Assembly (NCBI RefSeq): GCF_025698545.1
Contig: NC_068565.1
Coordinates: forward strand, 1,116,001-1,180,000
Direction of reading: 5' to 3'
From: Gossypium raimondii
Taxonomy: Eukaryota; Streptophyta; Magnoliopsida; Malvales; Malvaceae
DNA: 64,000 bases
Part shown: piece by piece, positions 12,601 to 25,699 of the stretch
Layout: every line of letters begins with the position of its first letter
How positions within the stretch are numbered: the first letter of the stretch is position 1
Position numbers and translations under genes: made by a program
Notes under the pieces: model-generated
The model's input: the letters and a program-made list of their open reading frames with translations, nothing else
Database searches by the model: none
Told to the model about the DNA's origin: nothing

Positions 12601-15600
12601 AATTTAAAGGAGTAAAGCGTTTAAATTCTAAACCAACCAACTTCACCTGCTTAGCATACAAAGAGAGCAACAAGTTGTGGATTCCTGGATCCTCATTATG
12701 CAAATGATGAACACAGAATTCCAAGTATTTAATTACTTCATGGGTTTCATTCCTGCATGTTGCACAAAGTTGCTATAAGAAATCATTCGAGATCAATAAG
12801 AGACATGAATGACTAATAAGCAAATATAGGGAGAGCATTACTTTGCATGAGGTTCACTTGAATAACGCATCATTGCGGGAATAAGTTTCCTTGGATTCAG
12901 GTTGTTTGACGCCATCCAAAACTCCACAGTCTCATAAGCATCAAGAGTAATAAGATCTGGGGCAAACTTGTACTGCGGTGTCCAATACCATGTTTTCAAT
13001 AAGAATGAAAGAGAAATGAGAGGTCGTATGTAATTACAAAGAGAAAAGAAAAACTACCTGTATAGGATAAAACTGAATGAGGAACTCAGTCACATAAAAA
13101 ATGAAGAAAATAATACAAGGACCTGCTAACCAACCAGCAGAATGTGATGGAAAGGACATTGGGAACTTGATTTTTACCTGAAGATCTATTGGAACAGCAG
13201 GTTTCCGAAGCACTTCCAATGCTTTTTTTGCTTCTCCTTGCTAAAGGAAAAGGAAAAAAAAAACAAAGAACAGCTATAAGGTTCAAATAAAGAATAGAAC
13301 AAGGTAAAAAAAAAATTAACTAAATATTAATTATAAAAAGTCAAAAAAGGTTCATTCCTTTTAATCTTGATCAATGAATGACTAATATGTTAAATCCTTT
13401 CTTCTATTACTTAATAAGCCACAAATAGAAAAGAAAAAAGAATGAAGGAAATGAGTCAATTATCCATCAGAATGATGAAGAGTAAATAAAAAGTTCCCAT
13501 ATCAGAATAATACACCCTATAATAAACTTAAGGCTTGGACAAGCAAACCCAAAAGCATTAAGCTTCCCCTCCCCCATGCCCTTAAAAAATTAAATAAATA
13601 TATGGCAGCATAAGGAAAGAGAAATTGTAGATCAAATGAATGAGGAAAAGCAGAAGAATGTTCCGATGACAATAAGAAAAGAATAACCTAAAACCTGAAT
13701 ATAGTAATGAATAACAATTTCATGTTGTTCCTTCAGACTAGCGAAATATACTAGTTCTTCAACTCTTCCATAGCTGCAAAAGGAAATTATTATTGTTGGT
13801 AATGCTTCAATACTAAAAGGGTTAGCTGATAAAAGAACTAAGAGACTGCAGCAAGTAAAACAGACATTACTGAGACAATATTGAAGCAAAAGACAGGGCC
13901 TTTAGCCCAAACAAAATCATTGAACATTTCAGTTCTAACGACCAGAGTCCAAGAAAAACCTCGAGTCCTGAGAATTTGTTCGTTTTCTTTTGTTCATTTG
14001 GCACAATAAATGCTTGCAAACACCTTAATTCTAAGGATTGCAATTCCACTTAAGTAGAACATAAATTTTTTAAGTTCTCCTGCTTTATGGACTTTATGAT
14101 ATGAAAATGCCTTTTACGTGGAGAGCACCCGAGAAGTAATCCAATGTTATTGCTGGCCAAATATGGGAAATAAACTTACTTCGGTTGTGCTTTGAAAGAT
14201 TCAATACTGTTTCATGTTCAGACTAAAAGAATTAATTTTAGTGTCATATTTTCACACAAGATAGACCTTAATTGTTGAATGGAAGCCCAAAAGATAAACT
14301 CTACATCAAAGTTTTGACCTTAAGCTAATGTGACAGATCTTTTATCTTCCTATGGTAACACTTTAGACAATAAAATCTATATCCATTAAGATGGAACAAA
14401 TGTAAAACATAATATTATGAAACCATGAAAGATTAGTTACAGATTATTACCTCTCTAGAAGTCTCATTGTAGTCACCTCATCCAAAACATCTTTGCAGTC
14501 ACTAAGGAAAGCACGGAATTCTTTAATGATTGATTGATATTCAGAATTATGATTCACCAAAGCTGTGTCATCTTCTAAAAGAAGCCGATTTATCTAAAGT
14601 GTTGAAATGCAAAACCAAGCATTAGAGATGACTAGTGATTCATGATTTTCTTGCTTCTAGTGAGAATTTAGTCATCTATAACAATGCACTCCACAAGGAA
14701 AGTAATGAACAATATTCATTTCCCAAAAAGTAGACGCATTTTCAAACTTGCTTCAAGTTTTTACGCCCATTGCTAACCACGTTCAAGACCAAAAGATAAT
14801 TGGCTAATACTGTTTTTTGTTAGCTTTAGATAAAAATGGAAGAATATGAGGATGATAAATGACCTAAAGATGGAACAAATTGATGAAATGCAGAAAATGG
14901 ACTGAAAATGACAAAGATAAAACATTTATGTTGGGCACTTATCTCATGTAGCCTTTATCTATTATCATTCTAGGAATGTTTAAGAAAATAATTCAAAGTC
15001 ACATCTGATGCAGTAAGAAGAATCATGTTATGTTGAACAACAAAAAAAAAAAAGAAGTGTCATGTTACAACCTAGCATCTAGACTTATAACCTGTTGCCA
15101 ACCACACATTTCAGTTTTATAAAACCACAAGCATATCAAAAGAGGCAAAGAAAGAAACTATGATGATAATTAGTTATGTATCTACTAGTAATGCATGGAA
15201 AAAATTGAAACCTTGTCCAGGTACAGTTCTGTGGCCCATGTGGAAATCATTGTTATTTGGCATTTGTCATCCTTTGAAAGATTGTCAAGCTTCCGTAACA
15301 AGAAAGTTCTCAAAGCATCCTGCAAGCAGAGCACATATTAGTTTGTCAATGAATGTCAAACACAAACGTATGGCAAGTATAATGGAGAAATGTTGCCTTG
15401 CATATCGTATTCATACTGAAAAACTTGAATCTATGGAATCTTTAGTTGCGTTCTGTTTCGTGCTTGGGCATGCAGATTCAAGATAATTGTCAATTAAGCA
15501 ATCAAAAGTGATATCATATTAAAAAATAAAAATCAATCAGCTCAGCAAATTTAGACTTCTGCGCTGATAAAAATTCCTGCCTCAGGTTGCAGCAAACATA

Positions 15601-18600
15601 ATATTGTATAATCAAATGTAAAATTAACTTGATTAAGTTTCTAAAATGCCCTCACAGATATAGAAAACATAATCAGTTCAAGAACTAAAGAAATAAAGGT
15701 AGATTCTAAATTGGTTTCTTCTGAAAAAAAGGAACAGAATGAGGAAATGGGGTGATCCAATTTATCATGACTACCAAATAATTTCAATCTTTGAAATGAG
15801 ATTCATTCATAGGGTAAGATCTGATATTTTCAATTGTTAGAATTCTTTTCTCGAATTAGTCATGAATTTTTCTAGCACAGTGCTAAAGATCTCATAAAAA
15901 ACTTAAAGCAACTTGCCGAAAAAAGGCTAAGAGAAAAAAGAGAACAAGTATTACTGGCATAAAATCTAAGACTGGGTTCTAAAAAAGCATAAGCCTCAGG
16001 CTATTCGAAGAATAGCACACTACTCGAAGAAGGGGCAAAATTAAAATAGATAAAAATCAAATTAAAGATCCATCACTTGCCTGTTCGTTGACACTGATAA
16101 ACTTCAAAGTGATCTCCTCAAATGATAATATATAGTTAATCTGCAAAGCACAGTTATAAGTTATAAAAATTTCCTTCACATGAAAAACAGAGCAATATGC
16201 ACACATATGCTATATGAGGATGTACAAGATTAACGGAGAACTAATCATCTAATGTGATAAATAAGATACATAAATAAAACAATATGAAGAAAGAGGGAAT
16301 TCACTTTTGCATAAAAAGATGCTGCCCTGAGGAAGTCCCTGGAGCTGAATGCAGCTTCAGCCTGCATAAAAAGTACCTCCATCATAGACAATTACAATGA
16401 TAACAAGAATGTCTACAGAGAAATCTTCAACCTAGGAATGGCAGGTCATTTAAACTTTGCATTACGAAACTACATGCCTAACCAAAAGAGCCATTACTTG
16501 ACAGACAAGATGTAAGCTAGACAGGACCTGAACTAAATATACTTGGTCTCTCTGGAGCGGATCACGAGAATTAGCTAAAGCTGCAGCATACTCTTTCATA
16601 TCTAGATAGACCTTCCACATATCTCGTCCTTCATCATTGACAGAAACCTAGAAGATGTTTTCAATCCAGAAGACAGAAGTTTAGCCTAATATAGTTTGTT
16701 CCAAAACAGAAGATGAAGTTAATTGGGAGATACAAACCTGAAAGATAGAGTTCTGATCGTATGCATAGAACAACCCTGCAGTTGCATCGCTGCATAGTCC
16801 AATAATTCCTCTTGAACTAGAGTCTGACACCTGATCAAACTGAAGTTCCTCTATAATTTGCTCACTTATTCTGTTTACAACCTATGCAGCATTTAGGAAC
16901 AAAGGTCACACGATTGTAAAAGCTAAAGGAACAGGGAAAGAAGCAAATTAAACAATCCTAAATAAATACTAACAAATTACAAATCTGATTCCAAGATCCT
17001 TCAAAACATAACTTAAAGGGGGCCTTTAGAATGTCTCATACTCATTACAAAATCCACTACAACGATAGATGTAACTGAATCCAGAACAATGCCAGACAAC
17101 ATCAGCAGAAAAAATACGAAACAAGTGCTTATAACAACACACCTTAACCTTATTCCCAATAAGAAGCAAAAAGTGAAATTCAGACACTGCCATGGAACTG
17201 GGTTTGACTACTTCCGCGCCATTAGACAACTTTGCATAGTCCAGAAGAGCCTTCTTCTCCACAAAGTTCTGATCACCATTTGGAGAACTATATCAAAACA
17301 TCCACAATGAACACATACATTAAAAAAATCATTAGATATAACAAGTTTAAATGCATTATATGGTTAGGTGAAATAAAATGAAATGCATCCTACAATATAC
17401 TCAAAAGCTAGCAGCAACAGAAGTACCAAATATGAACTTAATTTTGGAGGAGGCAGGAATAGAAAATTAATAAATACAAGTGTGTAAATAGATGGTTGAA
17501 AAAAGAAGAGAAAGTTGAGTATTTAAATCTTTACCTATGTTGTGCTCCAAAATTTAGGCTGCCATGATAGATGCCAGCTCCAGACAGCCATGCAAAATGA
17601 ATAGCTCTTCTTTGCTTGATAAAGAAATGCAGATCACTAAAAGGATAAAATGGCAGCAGTAAACCTTCAAATTCAGAAAGCACCATAACTTTAACACACA
17701 CACACACACACATTTTAGAAGGGGCAGGTAGTAATTCTCAACCAATAAAAAAATAAATTTTTGTGTTAACCCCAAAGAATAAGCTTAACATGCTTTTCAA
17801 TAAAGTTCTGTAAACATAAGATTCTGTTCTATCTTCTGAGAAGATGAAATAATAAAAAAAATATCATCATGAAAAAGAAACTTGCCTGTTTGGTATTTCA
17901 CCAGGAAGTTCCATGAAATGCACAGCACGATTCAAGTAGCTGGCAAAAACAGTCTAGCAACGCAAAAATTGATTAAATAAATAAATAACATATTTCCATG
18001 ATATATTGCACTAAGCTAGACAGAAGGCTATGCAAAACCGTAAGAGAACCTCAAAGTAAGAAAAAGTTCAGGAAAATAAAAGAAGTCATGAACATTTTTA
18101 GGCATTTAAATGAGAAATTATCTAAATAACTGTTTAGGAGAAATATAATTGCAGATAAAAACTAGCTCTCTGATAGCATACTAGGTAGGTAAAAGAAATG
18201 GTATATCTTAGGATGAATAGAGTCTTGTTCAACCGATTAATAAAAAAATAGAGAGGACAAAAGGGATATCCGTCTATAAATAGAAGCAGCAGCAGAATAA
18301 TGGCAAACAACCACAGGGAAAATATTAACATGTTCCTTTGTAGACAATCACTTTCAAAACTTTAAACAGGAGAAACAGGAATTAGAGCTCGGCTTACTTC
18401 TAGTGTTCCAATTCCAGTAAAAGAATAAAGTCTTGTGGGAGTAACAGCCATCACATAATATCTAGATCCGTTGCTCATGATAGCTGTCTCCATCTGTACA
18501 AAGCACCAACGCCAGTTTAAGGAAAAAAAAAAAAAAAAGAGTACGAATGTCAACTTCCCTGACTGTTCCATGAACAAATAATCCCTTCAAAATTATCGAG

Positions 18601-20056
18601 AGATGAGAACCAATCTTAAGCAGCAACATATTCCAACGAGTTCATCATAAATTGTCTAGCAGAAAATAATACTGCTACCCAAGCCAACAGAAGATTTATG
18701 ATGCACAGTTACACAGACAAATAAACAGATCATTAGAACTTTGACCATCTAAAGAGACTTTTTTATTATTTTTCTAAATTTTTTAGCTGAAGAAAGATGA
18801 GTCTCTTGTTGCTTTCACAAGGTAATGCTCAAGTAGAACATCTATATCAGAACAAAGGTTCTTAAAATGAAAAACCAAGAGGTAATCTAAAGCCAATTCC
18901 TAAAAGAATGACGCAAAAAGTGTACCTGCAAACCCATGATAGCTTCTGGAAGCTCTGCTAATTCAAATAAAGGCTTTATATACTTTTCCCTCTTGTCCTT
19001 CTCATCTACAGCAATTTCATACAGTTGACCATTCTCTGTACCAAGAATGACTTCCCTTGTAGAAGCTGCATCAAAAAAGAAGTTAAGAACACAATAGCAT
19101 AACCAAATCATACGCCCAAAGTTTGCTTTTAAAAAACAAAGCAATGGCCAAAAAACAAAATTACCTTCAGTTATCTGTTGCCTATTCCAGGCAACAGCAT
19201 TGACAACTAGACCTTTCAGTCTGCTTAATACACGTGGTTTGGTCCACTTTGCATGAGTGTAGAATGTATCAGCACCTCCACTGCCCACCACAGTGGCAAT
19301 ACAATGACTACCCCCAGGATCAACAAAAACTCTATGGATCGATTGTTCCCCAGGTCGACCAGCAGAGAGATCAATATCTAAAATTCCAAATGGTAGAAGA
19401 AAATTTACAACATGCATCCATCATATACATGCGCCAACAAATCAGTTCTTAACCTCTCACTCGCCATGAATCAATTTGATACCTTAAGCTAAGTTCATTA
19501 GAACTAGCCTAGAATTTCAAAAATTAGGCACGGCATAGCCAGCAAATCAGTTCTTAACCTCTCATTCGCCATGACTCAATTTGATACCTTAAGCTAAGTT
19601 CAATCAGTTCAATTTCAATTAACTTTAAGCTAAGTTCAGTTAAAACTAGCCTAGAGTTTCAAAAAATAGGCACTACATAGCCAAGAAATCAGTTCTTAAC
19701 CTCTCATCCGCCATGATTCAGTTTGATACCTTAAGCTAAGTTCAATCAGTTCAACTTCAATTAAAACTAGCTTAGAATTTCAAAAATAGGCACTGTACTT
19801 AGCTGAGAACTAAAATTTTGTATAATTAAATTCAAATTATTGAGCATTGATCGATAAAAAGAAGCAAAATAAAGCAAAAGGAGGAGGCTATACCATTAGA
19901 ATCTCCAACACCGAAATCATGTCTAATAATCCAACCTTTACTTGTTCCTATCACAATTACATCATTTCCAGCTGCCATACACGTAATCACGCCGCGGCCT
20001 TTCGTCGCATATCTCTCGAGGAGATCTACTGTGAACACTTCTCTACCTTGATCCAT
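9669..20056 (-). CDS. VPS18: VPS18-like vacuolar sorting protein (CORVET/HOPS core)
   Basis: Complete gene with 23 exons and 987 aa: 20056-19894, 19377-19165, 19065-18926, 18493-18398, 17953-17886, 17636-17535, 17287-17143, 16881-16738, 16647-16528, 16361-16305, 16140-16081, 15319-15212, 14593-14451, 13773-13695, 13240-13178, 12972-12842, 12752-12647, 12350-12162, 11357-11130, 10867-10712, 10384-10223, 10062-9946, 9842-9669. Phases close at every junction. It begins MDQGREVFTVDLLERYATKG and follows Arabidopsis VPS18 (about 988 aa) throughout: N-terminal beta-propeller region, helical solenoid, and a C-terminal RING-H2-type zinc finger (C836, C839, C870, H872, H875, C878, then C943-PF-C946 after a helical insert). 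VPS18 is a core subunit of HOPS/CORVET, which tether endosomes to the vacuole. Introns 5 and 11 use GC donors. The role is inferred from the family. Confidence 0.96.
15320..16080 (-). other. VPS18 intron 11 with GC-AG ends
   Basis: The exon ends ...AACGAACAG and the intron begins GCAAGT. It ends TTGCAG before GATGCTTTGAGAAC. Using GC keeps the protein in frame as NEQ|DALRTF. The nearby GT four bases on would break the frame. Confidence 0.85.
17637..17885 (-). other. VPS18 intron 5 with GC-AG ends
   Basis: The exon ends CCAAACAG and the intron begins GCAAGTTT. It ends TTTTAG before TGATCTGCATTTC. The joined codons give PN-S-DLHFF, as in the family. The donor is the strong AG|GCAAGT form usual for GC introns. 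The intron also contains a (CA)n microsatellite around 17695-17712. Confidence 0.85.
19439..19797. repeat. Three-unit tandem repeat in VPS18 intron 1
   Basis: Units begin with AAATCAGTTCTTAACCTCTC at 19439, 19544 and 19686. Each continues through CGCCATGA-TCAATTTGATACC, CCTTAAGCTAAGTTCA and AACTAGCCTAGA-TTTCAAAA. Unit 2 is longer because an inner block (TTAAGCTAAGTTCA) is duplicated once more. Confidence 0.9.
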
Positions 20057-21366
20057 TGTTCACCGTCGCCGTCACCACACTTTCCTCCGCCGTTGATTTT
20101 GTCGCCGGCGAACTTGCACTGAAATGCTTGAAAAATTGATTAATTAAGCATAAATATATGGTACCTGAATTGTGTAGAAAAGAGATCAACTGGAGAATGT
20201 TCGTATCCTATCGTATTATTTTCAGGGACAAAAGAAAGTGAAAGCCCCAAAATCTAATTTCCTTAAAACGAATCGTTTTAGTGAAACCCCGGGAGGAAAA
20301 AAAAGGGTCAACATGGTAAATAAACCTAACGGATTTCGATTTAATCCGACTTTAGTCTAGTCAGCCGGATTATATTAACACATTTTATATTTGTTCAAGT
20401 TTAGCTCGATCCAAAATATGAGTTTAAATTTTTTTTGCTAAACTTGCTACATTTATAAACAGTTAAATCAAGTGCTATATTATTCTTTTTAAAAAATAAA
20501 AAATATATTTATATTTTTAAATTTAATATTTAATAATTTTGTATATTTTTACTTATTATAATTATATATATAATTATCTTAATATTTTTAAATGTTTATA
20601 AATTTAATTTTTATATGTTATAAATTAGATAATATATAAACATTGCAAAATTAAAAAAATGGGTCAGATTACGTTGAGCTCGGGACTTAAATGTTTAAGC
20701 TTAAGCTTGACTCATTTTTTAAATAGACCTAATTTTTTACCTAACTATTATTTTTGGGCTTAATATTTTAGCCCAAACCCTCTCAAATTTTAGGCGAGCT
20801 TTGAGCTTGGGTAGGTAACTCGGCCCACAAACAATCTATTCTATAAGAGTGAATTTTTTAAAAAAAATGAGGTCGTGAATATGTTAGATTTTAACCTCTT
20901 AAAAGTTTATAATTCAATTCCAATCTCTCGAATTTTTTTTTCTAAATTTGCCCCATGTATTCAAAAGGTGTTTTAAACTAAATTCACTACATCATTTTAA
21001 TCAAAATAGTTCAAATATTAACTATTTGAATTAACTAATGTCATTATAAAAGTAAAATTTCAAATTGTCAAATTGCAATATAAAACCAAATTCCAAATAT
21101 AAGCATAGTAGAAGGATCAAAACTGTAATTTAATAATTTTCTTATAATGACAAAAAAATCAAATATAAAATTCTTCTGAATTTGATACGGGTTCAATAAA
21201 ATTACATATAACCACGTCATAACAATTGATCATTCATTTTTGTATGTTACCAAACAAAATCCCACCAGCCATATAGAAATTATGTGATCTATGAAGTATG
21301 ATGTATATGTATGTATATATAGTCATTTACACTTCGGGGTTTATCTGATCTAACTCTAAACCACTA
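20057..21366. other. VPS18 upstream region and repeat remnant
   Basis: About 20057-20300 should hold the VPS18 5' untranslated region and promoter. I see no clear TATA box. From about 20330 to 20850 is a decayed element related to the hAT-like repeat at 42.1 kb, with strings such as 'gggcttaatattttagccca' and 'gagcttgggtaggtaactcg'. The 3' flank of the GT14 gene follows. Confidence 0.45.
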
Positions 21367-23301
21367 TCATGAACACTGCTTTTTCCGGAATTCTTCCGAT
21401 AGTAGTGTGTTTACGAGCCGTTGCAGCCTCTCAGCACCGGGGCCTGGCCTAAACACAGAATCATCACCTCGTACAGAACACGGGTCAGCTCCACCTTCTG
21501 AACTACCAATACACCATGCTCCGGGTGCAAAACGGCCTGTGCGACCCAGAAGCTCTTTATCGATTTTATCCAAGACTGGGTCGTTCTTATGGAACTTCCG
21601 AGCAAAGGGTGCATTGCTTTTTACCATTTTGTCGAAGTCTTTCATCGACAATGAGATCGGATGTTGCTTCGGAGGGGTGTCCCAAGCTATGTAGTGGAGG
21701 TCGTGGCTTATCGCAGTGCTGTGGAATTCATTGGTGTTGCAAATAACAGTGTGGAAATAGCCTTCCGGGGAGGAAATGAAGTTCGTGTAATACATTAGGA
21801 TGGTTCGTGGGAAGTTATCCCATCCCCATATACAATACTCGGCAAAGGTTCGTGTAAGCGCTACCCATGCGGAACCTGAATGGAAAAATGGAAAACGAAC
21901 ATGGAAACAACCAATCGACATAAATGCATTACATTCGGGATTTCGGGATAACACCCATTAATATGAACCCATGCGGATCGCATTTTGCCCCCTCAACTAA
22001 AAAAATAGCAAATTAGTCCTTTTACATTAAATCAAAGTGCAAACAGGTCATTTTTTAAAAATTTCATCCATTTTCACAATTAAAAACCGATCCTTGTACG
22101 TCAACATGAGCTACATGTCGCATGCCGTGTGTTACTATCTAGTTATTCCATCAACTATGTCAGTTTTTAACAATAGAAATGAATGAAGTTTTAACAAAAA
22201 GGACAAATTTGCTCCTTAATGTAACGTACAGGGAATAATTTGACCATTTTTAAGCAGAGAGGGCAAAATAAAATCTGACTCCTAGTACAAAGGTCTCTAT
22301 TGTACTTTTACCTATAAATACATTATGACCCTTACGAAAACAAAAAGTGGCAAGCAAGCGATCTACCCATGATTAGAGAAAACCTCGGGTATGGTGTGCT
22401 TAACAAAGTAGAAAAGATAACCAACCTGTAAACAACTTGAAAGACGTGGGCAGTGACCGACGTTGTGTGGTCCAAGCAATATCAGATTTTTTGGACAAGT
22501 AAAGGCCGGGATCAACAACAATCGGTCTGGCCCTCTGGTTCCTGTGAAACCACATAATTAAACATGGAAACTAGGGACACTATGGCATAGAAGAAATTAA
22601 TGAGTAGCGAGTACACTAGGTATTCATCTTACAATTTCCAACCAGTAATCTGCATATGTTCGATGAAATTGAGATGTCTTGACAAATTGGAGAAAACATG
22701 CAACAGATCTGCAAAACCGAAACACATACCGGCTATCCTTCAGCAAACAGGGCGAAAAAAATGAACCCATTTTAACAGACCTCTAAATTTCGAAAACCAA
22801 TCCACAAATCAACAAGACATGCATATCATAATATTGAAAAGGGAATATACCAATGAAACTTAATATCCAAAGACATAGCCTATGATGCATACAGAATTAA
22901 TATATGTATATATATCATTTGATTACGTTGATTAAGCAGAACTACAGAAGCCACATTGGACAAATAAATATTTTATCTCCAATCAGAATTTGCATACAAG
23001 ATACAACCGGTAGTGTTATTAACAAAGAGTGAACATCGAAGGAAACGATAAAAACCCTTTTTCTTCTTTGCTATTAGAAACATATCGAGGGATGGATCTA
23101 AAAGTTCCATTGAAATCCAAAATTTATTAGACAATCGATTGAACACCCTTGGAATAATATTCATTAGAGCGTAAGCTACAAATTTCCACACTACTTAAAA
23201 TCTTACTCCGAACTATCAATGCCATGTTATAACTTCTCCCATAGAATCCGGAAACAAGCATGCACAATCAACCTTATTGATATTCAAACTGCTCTAAACA
23301 G

Positions 23302-23366
<65 letters not shown>

Positions 23367-24189
23367 GAAGGTATAGATGTCGTGTTATAACTTCTATAGA
23401 ATCCGGAAACAAGCATGCATAATCAACCTTATTGATATTCAAACTGCTCTAAACCGTACCAATATTCATCTACAAGCATAGCAACACGCATTTACATTAA
23501 ACCTATAGATAGCCATAAGATCAAACATAGCATTGATAATGAAAATGATACAAACCATCTTGAGTCACAAGCGGATAATCCGAGGCACTCAAATTGATAA
23601 ACCAATCCCAATCCAAGCTCTCCTTCAACAAAATCGCGATCGCTTGAAGGGTCGAAGCGATCATCGTCGGACCTTTATAAGTAACCAAATTCGACTGTGC
23701 CATTACACGTACATTTTCAACTACAGCGAATGTCGGATTGTTCTTCACCGCATTCGCCAACTCCAGCCGTTCCCTCGGCGGAGCCTCGAGGTCTAAATGC
23801 AAAACATATTGATTCCTAGGATGATAAATAACCTGTAAAGTCCTCATCATTCTATGACTATCCCCTTTAGTCCCTGAAATAAGATAAGCTAGCCTAGGTG
23901 GTTCAAAAGAAGAACTATTGGTGTTCAATACTTTGTTTAAACTAGATTCTACAAAGTACCCATTAGAAACCTCTGTTTTAGCAAAGGAAATAATGTCAAA
24001 CGGTAACTGATGATGATATCTATCATAAGGAGCTTTGAAAACCCCAAAAATGGCAGAGAAAATCAATGTAATTGACACAAGTAAGCTGGCAAGAAATGGG
24101 ATTATCCATTTGCTATCATTGAACACTCTGTTTGAATGCCTTGACAACGGGTTTCTCATAAAAACTAGTTTCTTATATAGTTTTTTCAT
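21367..24189 (-). CDS. GT14 family glycosyltransferase (beta-glucuronosyltransferase GlcAT14-like)
   Basis: Complete gene with 4 exons (24189-23556, 22708-22633, 22541-22426, 21875-21367), 444 aa, with phases closing exactly. It is a type II membrane protein: a short basic cytosolic tail, one signal anchor at about residues 28-51, then a lumenal catalytic domain. Conserved GT14 (Core-2/I-branching-like) blocks are PRLAYLISGTKGD (about 98-110), YHPRNQYVLHLD (about 122-133), DWDWFINLSASDYPL (about 193-207), FTGSAWVALTR, PEGYFHTVICN and APFARKF near the end. The plant proteins in this clade include GlcAT14A-C, Golgi enzymes that add beta-1,6-glucuronic acid to arabinogalactan proteins. Which donor and acceptor this copy uses cannot be read from the sequence. 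The exon pattern (long first exon, two short, long last) fits the family. Confidence 0.93.
21982..22270. mobile_element. Inverted-repeat element (MITE) in GT14 intron 3
   Basis: The left end reads TTTTGCCCCCTCAACTAAAA, and the right end reversed reads TATTTTGCCCTCTCTGCTTA. The complementary arms extend inward through 'aaattagtccttttacatta' against 'aaatttgctccttaatgtaa'. It has no coding capacity. A related element lies at 37290-37532 in the SCAMP gene. Confidence 0.65.
23222..23457. repeat. Direct repeat flanking an ACATAT microsatellite (GT14 intron 1)
   Basis: A 75-80 base unit (TAGAATCCGGAAACAAGCAT ... CAACCTTATTGATATTCAAA, CTGCTCTAAAC-GTAC) occurs at about 23222-23303 and again at about 23375-23457. 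The two copies differ at few positions. Between them, 23303-23366 is a hexamer microsatellite (ACATAT) of about ten units. Confidence 0.9.
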
Positions 24190-25690
24190 TTTGGGGTAAT
24201 CAAAATGTTAGCTAAAGAACCCTAAATTCAGAATAAAAAATGGGTTTTAAGCAAAAACCCCAAATTCCATAATCGAAATTCAAGTAAAAGTTTGGTCAAA
24301 GAAGCTAATTTACAAGCAAATACAGCATGGAATAGCAACCGACATCTCCAAAAAAAAATATTTTAAATCAAGAAAATGTTTGAACAGATGGATTTGGTTT
24401 TTGGCACTAGATCTGATTACCAATTAAACCCAGAAATTTGATAATGAAAATTTTGAAAATAATACACTTAGAATGTAAGCTATCAGATACTTAAAATACA
24501 CGTCGTGAGAGGTAGTGAAAGCTTTAAATTGAGACAAAAATGTACAGAAAACGAAAAATGAAATGCATTCAATGAGGAACAGAAGAATTCAATTTTTTAC
24601 TTCAACGGATAATGAAATTTGATTGATATAAGGTGAAGGGTTAATTTTCTATATCATATTTGAATTTGGTTTTAATGTTCAATTTAATATAAAATTATTG
24701 TCCGAGTTTAGTAATTAAGTTTGGTTTCAATGTTTAAATTAGTACTAAGTTTCTGTCAATTTGATACTTATTCTTTTTTCCTGTCTCAAATAAGCACTCG
24801 AGTTTAATTTTCAATGTTCAACCCGTTACTTAAGTGTTTTTTTTTCTAATTTAGTATCCGAGTTTGGACTCATTTTTCAAATTGTTACTTGAGCTTCTTC
24901 TTTTTCAATTTGAAGTGTCAAATATTCATTAGACTACATGATGTCGTTTGATCTAGATACCAAATTGAATATAGAAGTCAAACTCGTGTATCATTTTAAA
25001 ACAAAAATCTCAATTATCAAATTGGATATCAGAATTAAACTCGGGTGCCAAATGGTATCCTAACGCTAATGAGAAATATAAATTAATATTTTAAAGGATT
25101 AATTCCACTGGATTCTCTCAAATTACAATCTAGATTCTAATTTTGTCTCAAATGTCAAAACATTATAATTGAGTCCCAAAGTATCATTTGTATCAATCAC
25201 ATCATTCTGTCAATGTAGCTATTAGTTTGGATATTAAATATCGACTCAAAATTGATGTGATGTATATATAAAACACATGATCAAATTATAAACACATTAA
25301 GTAACTAATAGAAAACAGTTTAGATCTAACATGTTAAAAAATAACCCTTTTAAGTACTAGTGTGGTAAGTACATGTGTTCACAATTTGATCTAACGTGTT
25401 TAAAATATGCTTCACATCATAATTAAAGAAACATAATTGACAGTTAAATTAACAAAAAAACTAATTAGTTTTATGTTAATACTTTGAGGACTCACTTAAA
25501 ATAATTTGAAAGTTAGAGACCAATTTAAAATTTAAGCGATAGTTTAAAGACTTAGATGCAAATAATCCTATTTTCATTACTTTACCTTTGATTTGATACT
25601 TCTTCTTTAATTGATGGCAAAAAAACATGGATTTAATGCTTTAGTTAATTAAAGTAAAGATTATTCGCATATGCCGCTCTTGTACACTTT
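24190..25690. other. GT14 upstream region and inverted-repeat remnants
   Basis: The first 400 bases probably hold the GT14 5' untranslated region and promoter. From about 24630 to 25060 phrases of the 'aatttggttttaatgttcaat' and 'tcaaattggatatcagaatt' type face each other as an inverted-repeat element, and 25090-25570 is a second such remnant. No gene is seen. Confidence 0.4.
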
Positions 25691-25699
25691 TGTATTGCG

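Noticed and set aside
15160..15486. 108-codon + strand frame inside VPS18
   Set aside because: It is antisense to VPS18 exon 12 and adjoining introns, with no independent support.
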